Origin: Bryobacterales bacterium
Lineage (GTDB): Bacteria > Acidobacteriota > Terriglobia > Bryobacterales > Bryobacteraceae
Reading direction: 5' to 3'
DNA length: 64,000 nucleotides
Assembly: GCA_020852175.1 (NCBI GenBank)
Contig: JADZBH010000004.1
Coordinates: 62,001 to 126,000 of the forward strand
Below are positions 41,527 through 50,104 of this stretch, piece by piece (position 1 is the first letter of the stretch; each line of letters opens with the position of its first letter). Below the pieces are notes generated by a model. That model did no database searches, had not been told where the DNA came from, and saw only the letters and a program-made list of their open reading frames with translations. The translations under genes were made by a program, and so were the position numbers.

Positions 41527-44211
41527 TTACGCCATGTCGAACTTCTCGGGATGGATCAATCCGTCGGCGGTCACCAGCACCGGCCGGCCGAGGATCTCCT
41601 CGAGTTCCTCCAGATACTGGTTGCCCGTGGCGTTGATCACACTGGCCACCTCGGGGTGCACGCGCAGCAGCACCTCCTTGCCTTCCAGCGCCGGCGCGAT
41701 CTTGTAAGCCTCCGTGATGATCTCGCTCATCACCGTGCCGGAACTCTTGATGTAACCCGAGCCTTCGCACGTCGTGCACGGCTGGCACAACGCCCGTTCA
41801 AGCGACTGCTTCACGCGGCGGCGGGTGATCGCCACCAGCCCGAAATCGTTGAACTGGAGAATCTTGTACGGCGCGCGGTCGCTCCGCATGGCCTCTTCGA
41901 GCGCCTGCATCACCTTTTGCCGGTTGCGCCGCTCGTCCATGTCGATGAAGTCCACCACGATGATGCCGCCCAGATCGCGCAAGCGGATCTGCCGCGCGAT
42001 CTCCTTCACGGCCTCCGTGTTCGTCTTCACGATGGTGTCTTCCAGCCGGTTCGACTTGCCCACGTACTTGCCCGTGTTCACGTCGATGGCCACCAGCGCC
42101 TCGGTCTGGTTGATCACGATGTAACCGCCCGATTTCAACCACACCTTCGGCCGCAGCGCCTTGTCCAACTCCTCGGTGATCTTAAAGGCATCGAAGATGG
42201 GAACCGGCCGCGTGTAGAGCTTCACCCGGCTCATCATCGCGGGCTGGAACCGCTCCAGGAAGGCCAGAATCGACTCGAAGATCTCCTCGTTGTCCACCCA
42301 GACGGCCTTGAACTGGTCGCTCGCCTGATCACGCAGCGTGCGCTGCACCAGTTCCAGATCGTGATGGAGCAACACCGGCGCCGGCCGCTTCTCCGCCTTC
42401 TTGCGGATATCCAGCCACAGGCTGTAGAGGAAGTTCATGTCGGCGGCGATCTCGGCCTCCGGCGTCCCCTCTCCCGCCGTGCGCACGATGAAACCGCCCG
42501 TCATGCCTTGCGAATGCGTGGAAAGAATCCGCTTCAGCCGGACGCGTTCGTCGTCGGTACCTACTTTGCGGGACACGCCGTTGTGGTCCAGCGTGGGCAT
42601 GTACACCACATAGCGTCCCGGAATGGCCACGTGCGACGTGATGCGGGCGCCCTTTTGCCCCAGCGGCTCCTTGGCGATCTGAACGATGATTTCCTGGCCC
42701 TCTTTGAGAAGGTCGGTGATGAGAGGCAGCGGCGGCCGCTCGCGGTCGCGCTCGCGCCGGTCGCCGCGTCCTTCACGGCCATCCCGGCCTTCGCGGCTCT
42801 CCCGGCCCTCACGGCTTTCCCGTCCTTCGCGGCGCTCTCCGCCTTCGGCCTCGACGCGCGCCACTTGCGGCGCGGTTTCCCGGTCCGTCTCCTCCACGGG
42901 ATCGAGAGCGCCTTCCAGGTCGCGTCCTTCGACCGGCGCCACAGTCCGCTCGCCGTTCTGCTCGCCCCGCTCTCCCCTCTCGTCGCGCCGGCCACCCCGG
43001 CGTCCGCGACGGCGCATGCGCCCCGAACGCGGCTGGATGTATCTTGCGGCGGGCTGCTCGCGAATCTCGGCCGAGGCTTCCGTAGGATCTTCCGCCGCGG
43101 CTTCCGCATCACCCGTCTCTCCGGCATCCTCTTCCGCTTCATCCACGGCCTCGGAGCCGGCTTCGGATTCAGCGGCGGCCAGCACCTCTTCGGCGATGTC
43201 GCCTTCGGTGGTCTCCAACGGCGAAGGTCCGGAGTCCTCCTCCGTCTCTTCCTCCACCTCCAGGACAGCCTCTTCCTCTGCCTCGGCCAGAGCTTCGTTC
43301 TCCTCGCCGTACTCCTCCAGACGCGCTTCCACAGCCGCCTCGATGGCCTCGGTCACCTCGTCTTCGCTCATCGGCGCGGCGTCACTGGCTTCGTGCTCGG
43401 CCACTACCTCGAGGTCCAGCGTCGCCGTGGTCTCGCCGTCGTCCTCATCGTCATCTTCCGACGCGGGCCGGCCTCGATACTTGGCCAGGGACTCGCCAGG
43501 GAGAACCAACGGTTCGTCCTCCAACTCCACTTCGGGCGCGTCCTCTTCGGGTTCATTCGTCTCTTGCAGGGTGTCGGACGGGCTGGCGAATTTCGTCTCA
43601 GGAAAGCCCCCTCCGTTCGGTCCCCGGCGGCGGCGGCGCGAGCGGCGTCCGCGCCGGTCGCCCTGCTCCTCGCGCGACTGGCGGCCTTCCGCCGGCGCCG
43701 GCGTGGCGGCCTCGGCTTCAAGGCCGCCCGGTTCATCCGCGGCCGCCGCGGGCGCTACGCCTTCCGGCCGTTCGACGCGTTCGCCACGGGAATAGCGGCC
43801 TCCGCGTTCGCCGCGTTCACCGCGGCCCCGTTCTCCGGCCTCACTCGCTTCGCTCCGCTCGCCCCGTTCAGGACGGTCGCCACGTTCCGGCCGGTCGCCC
43901 CGGTCCGTGCGTTCCGGCCGGTCGCCACGGCCCCGCCGGCCGCGGCTCTCCCCCGAGCCAACCCGGTCGTACTCCTCGCCCGTCTCTTCGAAAAAATCAG
44001 AGACGTACAGGAAGGCGTCGCGCTCCAGACCGATATTGACAAAGGCGCTCTGCATGCCGGGCAGCACGCGCGTCACTCGTCCTTTGTGGATGCTGCCTAC
44101 CAGAGAGTATTCATTGGCGCGTTGAAAATAAACTTCAACCAGTTGCCCATTCTCTAGGATGGCCAGTTTCGTTTCGTGGCGATTGGTGGAAATCACCAAT
44201 TCTTTTGTCAT
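41527..44211 (-). CDS. rng: Ribonuclease E/G with a large disordered insert in the S1 domain
   Basis: An 894-residue RNase E/G. The S1 domain starts at residues 40-74 (GSIHKGRVTRVLPGMQSAFVNIG) and resumes at about 498 (LLKEGQEIIVQIAKEPLG). Between them lie about 420 residues of charged low-complexity sequence: Arg/Gly/Glu repeats, an acidic stretch (about 220-385), and more Arg/Glu repeats. The catalytic domain is complete, with Asp710 in AIDVNTGKYVGK and Asp754 in VVDFIDMDERR, and the zinc-link Cys pair in CTTCEGSGY. It processes rRNA and mRNA as part of the degradosome in many bacteria. It follows rodA, as rng follows mre genes elsewhere. Confidence 0.92.
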   Translation of the reverse strand: MTKELVISTNRHETKLAILENGQLVEVYFQRANEYSLVGSIHKGRVTRVLPGMQSAFVNIGLERDAFLYVSDFFEETGEEYDRVGSGESRGRRGRGDRPERTDRGDRPERGDRPERGERSEASEAGERGRGERGERGGRYSRGERVERPEGVAPAAAADEPGGLEAEAATPAPAEGRQSREEQGDRRGRRSRRRRRGPNGGGFPETKFASPSDTLQETNEPEEDAPEVELEDEPLVLPGESLAKYRGRPASEDDDEDDGETTATLDLEVVAEHEASDAAPMSEDEVTEAIEAAVEARLEEYGEENEALAEAEEEAVLEVEEETEEDSGPSPLETTEGDIAEEVLAAAESEAGSEAVDEAEEDAGETGDAEAAAEDPTEASAEIREQPAARYIQPRSGRMRRRGRRGGRRDERGERGEQNGERTVAPVEGRDLEGALDPVEETDRETAPQVARVEAEGGERREGRESREGRESREGRDGREGRGDRRERDRERPPLPLITDLLKEGQEIIVQIAKEPLGQKGARITSHVAIPGRYVVYMPTLDHNGVSRKVGTDDERVRLKRILSTHSQGMTGGFIVRTAGEGTPEAEIAADMNFLYSLWLDIRKKAEKRPAPVLLHHDLELVQRTLRDQASDQFKAVWVDNEEIFESILAFLERFQPAMMSRVKLYTRPVPIFDAFKITEELDKALRPKVWLKSGGYIVINQTEALVAIDVNTGKYVGKSNRLEDTIVKTNTEAVKEIARQIRLRDLGGIIVVDFIDMDERRNRQKVMQALEEAMRSDRAPYKILQFNDFGLVAITRRRVKQSLERALCQPCTTCEGSGYIKSSGTVMSEIITEAYKIAPALEGKEVLLRVHPEVASVINATGNQYLEELEEILGRPVLVTADGLIHPEKFDMA

Positions 44212-44476
44212 CAGGAATCTCCGTTCGGAAGACGGAGCTGGAAGGATTCAGGGCCGGGAACAGGAGCGTATCACCGGGAGGACCGGAGCAGACAGTGTCT
44301 CCCGCCTCCACCGCGCCGGACCAGCCAGCGCCTGAGCGCGCGCATGGAAATGCGCGATTCGAACCGAGGGTGTACGGGAAGCCGGACGGGTTCGCGCGCC
44401 CCGGCCTCCCATCCTGTTGCAGGACAGCCGCCCACGGCGTCTTGGTTCGCCCTAACCTTCGTGCAGCCGCTTCCAT

Positions 44477-45571
44477 CTAATTCACAAACCGCCGGAGCCG
44501 GACATTGTTCACGAGCCCCAGCATCATAAATGTCGACAACATGTTGGATCCGCCGAAGGACATGAGGGGAAGCGGAATGCCCGTCACGGGCATCAACCCC
44601 ACCACCATGCCGACGTTCACCAACAGGTGAAACAACAACAAAGCCGCGACCCCCATGCAGATGTACATCCCCGCCCGGTCGGGCGCCGTCTGTGCATTTT
44701 GCACCACCTGCATCAGAAGCCAGAAATACAGTATCAGTACTACGACAACTCCAACAAATCCATGCTCCTCGCCAAACGTGGCGAAGACGAAATCCGTATG
44801 AGGAACCGGGAGGAATCGCAACTGGGTCTGAGACCCTTGCGTCACTCCGCGTCCCCACATGCCGCCGGATCCAATCGCGATTTTCGACTGGACCACCTGG
44901 TAACCGGATCCACGTGGATCCAACTCCGGGTTTAGAAAACTTTCGATGCGCGCCCGCCGGTAGTCAGCCAGCAGATGATGGTAAGCAATCCATGACACGC
45001 CTACCAACAGAACCGCGCCGATCACAATGTAACGCGCCCGAAGACCGGCCAGAAATACACCGATCCCCAGCACCGGCAGGTACGTCAGCGACGTCCCCAA
45101 GTCCGGCTCGCGTTCCACGAGCAACCAGGGAATCGCCACTAAAACCCCTAGTTTCAACAACTCACGAACCCCCAGCGTGTCCCGCCGGGACTCCGTGAGA
45201 AACCGGGCTACCAGCAATATTATCATCAGTTTGGCGAACTCGGATACCTGGAACAAAATGCCGGGCAATTGAATCCACCGCCGCGCCCCCGCAATCGACT
45301 TCCCCGACACCAGCACCACCAGCAGCAAAAGCACCGTCGTGATGTACATCACCGGGACCTGTCCCAGCAACGTGTGATAGTCCACCGAGGCGATGAACCA
45401 CATCAACACGAGCCCCAGAAGGATGTACAACACCTGTTTCCACCAGGCGTTCTCCCACACCGGAAACTCGTGAGTGGCCGAATAAATCTGCAGTACTCCG
45501 ATCGAACAAATCGTCAAGGCCATGGCCAGCAGGCCCCAATCGAGATCTCGGAACGACCGGTAGGATGACAT
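44477..45571 (-). CDS. rodA: Rod-shape peptidoglycan polymerase RodA
   Basis: A 364-residue SEDS protein with about ten membrane helices. Family motifs are visible: EFPVWENAWWKQ near the start, GARRWIQLPGILFQVSEFAKL, EPDLGTSLTYLPVL, and the C-terminal GIPLPLMSFGGSNML with the conserved Pro/Gly core. RodA polymerises glycan strands for cell elongation together with PBP2. It lies 265 bases ahead of RNase E/G on the same strand; that gap shows no gene. Confidence 0.93.
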   Translation of the reverse strand: MSSYRSFRDLDWGLLAMALTICSIGVLQIYSATHEFPVWENAWWKQVLYILLGLVLMWFIASVDYHTLLGQVPVMYITTVLLLLVVLVSGKSIAGARRWIQLPGILFQVSEFAKLMIILLVARFLTESRRDTLGVRELLKLGVLVAIPWLLVEREPDLGTSLTYLPVLGIGVFLAGLRARYIVIGAVLLVGVSWIAYHHLLADYRRARIESFLNPELDPRGSGYQVVQSKIAIGSGGMWGRGVTQGSQTQLRFLPVPHTDFVFATFGEEHGFVGVVVVLILYFWLLMQVVQNAQTAPDRAGMYICMGVAALLLFHLLVNVGMVVGLMPVTGIPLPLMSFGGSNMLSTFMMLGLVNNVRLRRFVN

Positions 45572-45747
45572 GAATCGCCAAATCGGAGCGGCAAGGCGCC
45601 AACTCCTCCATCCATTATGTGCGACCCGGGCGCGTCCCGGCGCCGGGAATTCGCGGGTTGCCTCTCCCTCCCGGGCGCCCGCCTGTAATCTTGCCCCCCG
45701 CTCCGGCGTCCAATAGACTCAAGAGGGAAGGTTTCACGCCCTCGCTC

Positions 45748-46035
45748 ATGGCCGTGGTCGGCGTACTCACTCTCGATCTGCATATCGAAGGCGCGCAGTC
45801 TTTGAAAGACAAGCGTCATCTGGTGAAGGGCCTGAAGGACCGCCTCCGGTCGAGGCACAACGTCGCCGTGGCGGAAACGGATTTTCACGATGCTTGGCAG
45901 CGCTCGCGCCTGATGGCCGTCACCGTGTCCGGTGAGCGGACGCGGGCCGAGCAGGTGCTGCAGGCCGTCGAGCGCGATGCCACACACATCGCCGGCGGCG
46001 CGCTGGTAGGTTCTTGGACAGAATGGATTGAATAA
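45748..46035 (+). CDS. DUF503 domain protein (YlxP-like)
   Basis: A 95-residue protein of the DUF503/YlxP family, with AVVGVLTLDLHIEGAQSLKDKRHLVKGLKDRL and NVAVAETDFHDAWQRSRL. This small protein is usually encoded between infB and rbfA and was linked to ribosome assembly or factor function. Here infB is not adjacent, as rodA lies upstream in the opposite direction. It is 3 bases ahead of rbfA. The ATG at 45748 fits the family N-terminus. Confidence 0.92.
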   Translation: MAVVGVLTLDLHIEGAQSLKDKRHLVKGLKDRLRSRHNVAVAETDFHDAWQRSRLMAVTVSGERTRAEQVLQAVERDATHIAGGALVGSWTEWIE

Positions 46036-46038
46036 CTT

Positions 46039-46452
46039 ATGGAAGCCCGGCGCTCCGAGCGCGTGGCCGAAGCGCTACGCGAGGAACTCGGTGAAATCAT
46101 CAACTACGAACTCAACGACCCCCGCATCACGAATGTCTCGATCACCGAGGTGCACTTTCCCCCCGGGGCGCGGCAGGTCCATATCCGGCTCACCATCCAG
46201 GGCTCCCCGGCCGAACAGGCGGAATGCCTGCAAGTCATTCAAAAGGCTAGCAGTTTCATTAAGTCTCAGGTGGCCGAGCGCATCGAAATGTTCCGCATGC
46301 CGGAACTGAAGTTCTTCGCCGATCTGGACCCGGAAACCCGCCGTAAGCAGGCCGAGTTGCTCCGCCGGATCCGCCGCGGACGCCCCCGTCCGGACGCCCC
46401 GGAGGGGACTCCCGCGCCCCCCCTCCCCGGCGAAAAAAAAGAAGGCCTGTGA
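46039..46452 (+). CDS. rbfA: 30S ribosome-binding factor RbfA
   Basis: A 137-residue RbfA. The KH-like fold is recognised from SERVAEALREELGEIINYELNDPRI, VSITEVHF and LKFFADLDPE. It matures the 5' end of 16S rRNA. The last 25 residues are Pro/Arg rich and beyond the core. It overlaps the apbE start by 4 bases. Confidence 0.95.
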   Translation: MEARRSERVAEALREELGEIINYELNDPRITNVSITEVHFPPGARQVHIRLTIQGSPAEQAECLQVIQKASSFIKSQVAERIEMFRMPELKFFADLDPETRRKQAELLRRIRRGRPRPDAPEGTPAPPLPGEKKEGL

Positions 46453-47438
46453 TCGCTGTGCGCAAAGGCTTTGTGCTACGGTTGTGGTTGGCATCGGCTT
46501 TCTGGGTGCCGGTCTCCGGATGGGCCGCCGAACCGCTTCGGATCGAGTCCAGTCTGGACGCCATGGGTACCACGTTCACCGTGGTTGCTTATGGCGAAAA
46601 CCGAGTGCAATTGGAGACGGCCGTCGATTTGGCATTCGAAGAGGTTCGCCGGATCGACGATCTGCTTTCAAACTATAAGCCGCGCAGTGAGTGGAGTCAG
46701 GTGAACCGCGAAGCGGCGAACCGTGCGGTGAGGGTTTCGCCCGAACTGTTTGACTTCCTCGAAACCTGTTTGCAGTACAGCCGGCAGAGCGGCGGAACGT
46801 TCGACATCACCGTCGGACCGCTCGTCAGGGTCTGGGGCTTTTATAAAGGCACAGGCCGTCTGCCGCATCGCGCTGAGATTCGCGGGGCACTGGCCCGCGT
46901 GGGTTATCGGAATGTGCTCCTGGACCGGTCGAACCAGTCCGTGCGGTTTGCCCGCAATGGCGTCGAGATCGATCCGGGCGGCATTGGTAAAGGGTATGCC
47001 GTGGATCAGGTCGTCGGCATCCTCAGAGAACGGGGAATCCGCTCGGCGCTGGTTTCCGGTGGTGGTTCGAGCATTTATGGCCTGGGTGCTCCTCCCGGCG
47101 AGTCCGGTTGGCCGGTGAAAATCCGCCATCCGCGCAAACCCAAGGAGAGTGTGGCCGAGTTGGTCTTGCATGACCTGTCGATGTCCACTTCCGGCACGTC
47201 GGAGAAATTCTTCGTCGCCGGCGGGAAGCTCTACAGCCATGTATTCGACCCGCGTTCGGGCTACCCGGCGCAGGGTGTGCTTTCGGTTTCGGTGACCGCA
47301 CCGCGGACCATCGATAGCGAAGCCTGGACGAAGCCGTTCTTCATTCAGGGCCGCCGCCCCGTCCCTGGCGCCCCTAAAGGATTGAGAGTTTTTTTGTGCG
47401 AGGACAAGGCGGAATTAGCATGCGCGTGGCTCCGATGA
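46449..47438 (+). CDS. apbE: FAD:protein FMN transferase ApbE
   Basis: A 329-residue exported ApbE with a signal peptide (LRLWLASAFWVPVSGWAAE). Motifs include SLDAMGTTFTVVAYG, GTFDITVGPLVRVWGF, IDPGGIGKGYAVD, and the metal-site SMSTSGTSEKFF. ApbE attaches FMN to Thr/Ser of periplasmic flavoproteins such as NqrBC or RnfG; no such target is in this window. It starts at GTG overlapping the rbfA end. Confidence 0.93.
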   Translation: MIAVRKGFVLRLWLASAFWVPVSGWAAEPLRIESSLDAMGTTFTVVAYGENRVQLETAVDLAFEEVRRIDDLLSNYKPRSEWSQVNREAANRAVRVSPELFDFLETCLQYSRQSGGTFDITVGPLVRVWGFYKGTGRLPHRAEIRGALARVGYRNVLLDRSNQSVRFARNGVEIDPGGIGKGYAVDQVVGILRERGIRSALVSGGGSSIYGLGAPPGESGWPVKIRHPRKPKESVAELVLHDLSMSTSGTSEKFFVAGGKLYSHVFDPRSGYPAQGVLSVSVTAPRTIDSEAWTKPFFIQGRRPVPGAPKGLRVFLCEDKAELACAWLR

Positions 47439-48457
47439 ACAGCCGGTTTTTAGATGCTTGCCGGCGGCGGCCGACCGATGTGCGGCCCGTTTGGTTTATG
47501 CGCCAGGCCGGACGGTACATGAAACAGTACCGCGAGGTCAGGGCCCATCACTCCATCCTGGAAATCTGTAAGCGTCCAGACCTGGCCGCCACGGTTACCC
47601 TCCAGCCCATCGAGATCCTCGATGTCGACGCGGCCATCATCTTCGCCGACCTCCTGCTGCCCGTCGAACCCATGGGCCTCAAGCTCGAATTCGTGGAAGG
47701 CCGCGGACCCGTCATCGAGAATCCCGTCCGCACCTCTTCCGACGTCGATTCGCTGTCCATCTCGAACACCGACGAACTGGGTTATGTCGGAGAAGCCATC
47801 CAGATGACCGTCAAGGCCCTGGCCGGACGCGTCCCCCTGATCGGCTTTGTCGGCGCCCCGTTCACCATGGCCAGCTACATGGTCGAAGGCGGCCCTTCAA
47901 AGACCTTTCTCCGCACCAAACAGATGATGTACCGCGACGAAACCCTCTGGCGCCGCCTGATGGGCAAACTCGTCGATGTCCTCGGCCCCTTCGCCATCTC
48001 CCAGGTGGCTGCCGGCGCACGCGTCATCCAGGTGTTCGATAGCTGGGTGGGGGCGCTCGGCTCGGACGACTATGTCCGCTACGTGCAGCCCTACTCACGC
48101 GCCCTCATTGAACGCATCCGCTCGGCTGGCGTCCCGGTTATCCACTTCGGCACCGGCACCGGCGGCTACTTCCGGGAATTGCACGCCGCCGGAGGCGACG
48201 TCATCGGCGTCGACTGGCGCATCAACATCGATCAGGCATGGATGGACATGAGCTACCGCGCCGCCATCCAGGGCAACCTCGATCCGGCCGTCCTCATGGC
48301 CCCTCTGCCCGAATTGAAAACCCGCGTGCATGAACTGCTCAAGCGCACGGGCACGCGCCCCGGCCACATCTTCAACCTCGGTCACGGCATTCTGCCCGAA
48401 ACCCCGGTGGACAACGTGAAGGCCGTTGTCCAGATGGTCCGCGAGTTCCGCCCCTAG
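47420..48457 (+). CDS. hemE: Uroporphyrinogen decarboxylase
   Basis: A 345-residue HemE, which removes four carboxylates from uroporphyrinogen III in heme synthesis. Signature segments are RPVWFMRQAGRYMKQYRE (with the substrate-binding Arg), IIFADLLLPVEPMG and GFVGAPFTMASYM. I chose ATG 47420, with AAGGCGGA six bases upstream. It overlaps the apbE end by 19 bases. hemG lies 1.6 kb downstream, beyond a sulfatase gene. Confidence 0.96.
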   Translation: MRVAPMNSRFLDACRRRPTDVRPVWFMRQAGRYMKQYREVRAHHSILEICKRPDLAATVTLQPIEILDVDAAIIFADLLLPVEPMGLKLEFVEGRGPVIENPVRTSSDVDSLSISNTDELGYVGEAIQMTVKALAGRVPLIGFVGAPFTMASYMVEGGPSKTFLRTKQMMYRDETLWRRLMGKLVDVLGPFAISQVAAGARVIQVFDSWVGALGSDDYVRYVQPYSRALIERIRSAGVPVIHFGTGTGGYFRELHAAGGDVIGVDWRINIDQAWMDMSYRAAIQGNLDPAVLMAPLPELKTRVHELLKRTGTRPGHIFNLGHGILPETPVDNVKAVVQMVREFRP

Positions 48458-48469
48458 CAGGCCGCTTCC

Positions 48470-50011
48470 GTGCGCCGGCGCGACTTTCTCACCACAGCGT
48501 CCGCCGGCGCGATGCCCGCCTCGCAATCCCCCTCGGGGCCCTCCTCCCAGCCCTCCGAGCGGCCCAACATCCTCTGGATCATGGCCGACCAGTTGCGTTA
48601 CGACTGCCTCGGCGCGAACGGCAACCGCCTCATCCAGACACCACACCTCGACCGCCTCGCCGCCCGCTCCGCTCTCTTCTCCCACGCCTTCGTCCAGTCC
48701 CCCGTCTGCGTGCCCTCCCGCATCAGTTACTTCACCGGCCGCTACCCACACGCCCACAGGAACAGGGTGAACTATACACCGCTCGATGCGCGCGAAACGC
48801 TGATCCAGCGCCGCCTCCAGTCCGCCGGATACCGCACCGGCGCGGCGGGAAAATTGCACTACTATCCCCCAACGGCCGGACACGCGCGTTCCACCGGCTT
48901 CGATTCGGTGCGGCTGGACGATGGCGTTTCCGCCACGGACCCCTTTTCCGATTACGTCCGCTGGCGCAAGGACCACGACCCGCTCGCCGCCACGCCGTAC
49001 CAGGCCCTCGCCCCCAAGCCCGGCGGCAACCCCTTCCGCGGCGCCATCGCCTATGAAAACAGCCCCACCGCCTGGGTGGGCCGCGAGACGCGCGCCATGC
49101 TCGCCCGTCTGACCCGGAAGCAGCAGCCCTTCTTCCTCTTCAGCTCCTTCTTCAAGCCCCACGCGCCCTATACCGTCGCCGAGCCTTACGACTCCCTGTT
49201 CGACCATGTGGAGATTCCCCTTCCCCGCCAGATGACGCTCGACGACATCCAGCGGCTGCCCCTCCCCGTCCAGCGCCAGATCCTTCGAGGCCGGCCCCAA
49301 TACGGCATGGACCGCACACGTCTGCAGTGGATCTACCGTTCCTACTACGCTTCCGTGAAAATGATCGACGACGAGGTGGGCCGCATCCTCGACACATTGC
49401 GGCAGACCGGTCAGGAGTCGAATACCATCCTCGTCTTCAGCACCGACCACGGAGACCAGCTTCTCGAACACGGCCTGGAAGGCAAGAACGTCTTTTTCGA
49501 GTCCTCGGTCCGCGTCCCCTTCCTGATGGCCCTGCCAGGCCGCATCCGCCCCGGCCGCCGCGATGAAATCGTCGAGACGGTCGACGTTCTACCCACGCTG
49601 TTCGACCTCTGCGGCCTGCCCGTGCCCTCGGGCGTCCAGGGCCGTTCATTCGCCCCGCTGCTTACCGGCGCCGCCCCTTACGCACCGCGCGAGTTCGCCT
49701 TCGCCGAGAACATCATCCCTGAAGTGATCACGAATCGCGCCCTCGACCTCCCCTATGTCCCCGGCCAGGGCGTCGGCGGCATCCGCCACCCCGATGCCAA
49801 GATGCTCCGAACCAGCCGCTGGAAGTTCAACCACTACCCCGGCCACGGCGGCGAATTGTACGATCTCGCCAACGACCCCGGCGAGGAGCGCAACCTCTAC
49901 TCCGATCCCGCCCAACTGCCCCGCGTCCGCGAAATGAAGGACCGCCTGCTCGACTTTCTCATTACCGCGGGCGAAACCGGCCAGATCGCGCCGCGCTGGC
50001 TGCTACGATAA
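48470..50011 (+). CDS. Sulfatase with Tat-type leader
   Basis: A 513-residue type I sulfatase starting at GTG 12 bases after hemE. The N-terminus MRRRDFLTTASAG resembles a Tat signal. The formylglycine site is C-V-P-S-R with Cys80, followed by SYFTGRYPH. Metal ligands are in NILWIMADQ and VFSTDHGDQL. It hydrolyses sulfate (or phosphonate) esters, probably of polysaccharides. No formylglycine-generating enzyme gene is in the window. Confidence 0.92.
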   Translation: MRRRDFLTTASAGAMPASQSPSGPSSQPSERPNILWIMADQLRYDCLGANGNRLIQTPHLDRLAARSALFSHAFVQSPVCVPSRISYFTGRYPHAHRNRVNYTPLDARETLIQRRLQSAGYRTGAAGKLHYYPPTAGHARSTGFDSVRLDDGVSATDPFSDYVRWRKDHDPLAATPYQALAPKPGGNPFRGAIAYENSPTAWVGRETRAMLARLTRKQQPFFLFSSFFKPHAPYTVAEPYDSLFDHVEIPLPRQMTLDDIQRLPLPVQRQILRGRPQYGMDRTRLQWIYRSYYASVKMIDDEVGRILDTLRQTGQESNTILVFSTDHGDQLLEHGLEGKNVFFESSVRVPFLMALPGRIRPGRRDEIVETVDVLPTLFDLCGLPVPSGVQGRSFAPLLTGAAPYAPREFAFAENIIPEVITNRALDLPYVPGQGVGGIRHPDAKMLRTSRWKFNHYPGHGGELYDLANDPGEERNLYSDPAQLPRVREMKDRLLDFLITAGETGQIAPRWLLR

Positions 50012-50104
50012 CCCGGCAAACTGGCTTTCCGCCGCCGCCACTCGCTATCCTGGAAGTGTTCAGGCAGGGACATCATCGACTCAGCAACGCAACACCCCGT
50101 CATC

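Noticed and set aside
41551..44157. Very long open frame opposite the RNase E/G gene
   Set aside because: It is the antisense of a charged, GC-rich coding sequence; its product is a low-complexity Arg/Leu/Ala/His string with no family match, and the sense frame is a clear RNase.
44340..44400. tRNA-like TTCGAA segment between rodA and the RNase gene
   Set aside because: The T stem does not pair and no cloverleaf can be drawn on either strand.
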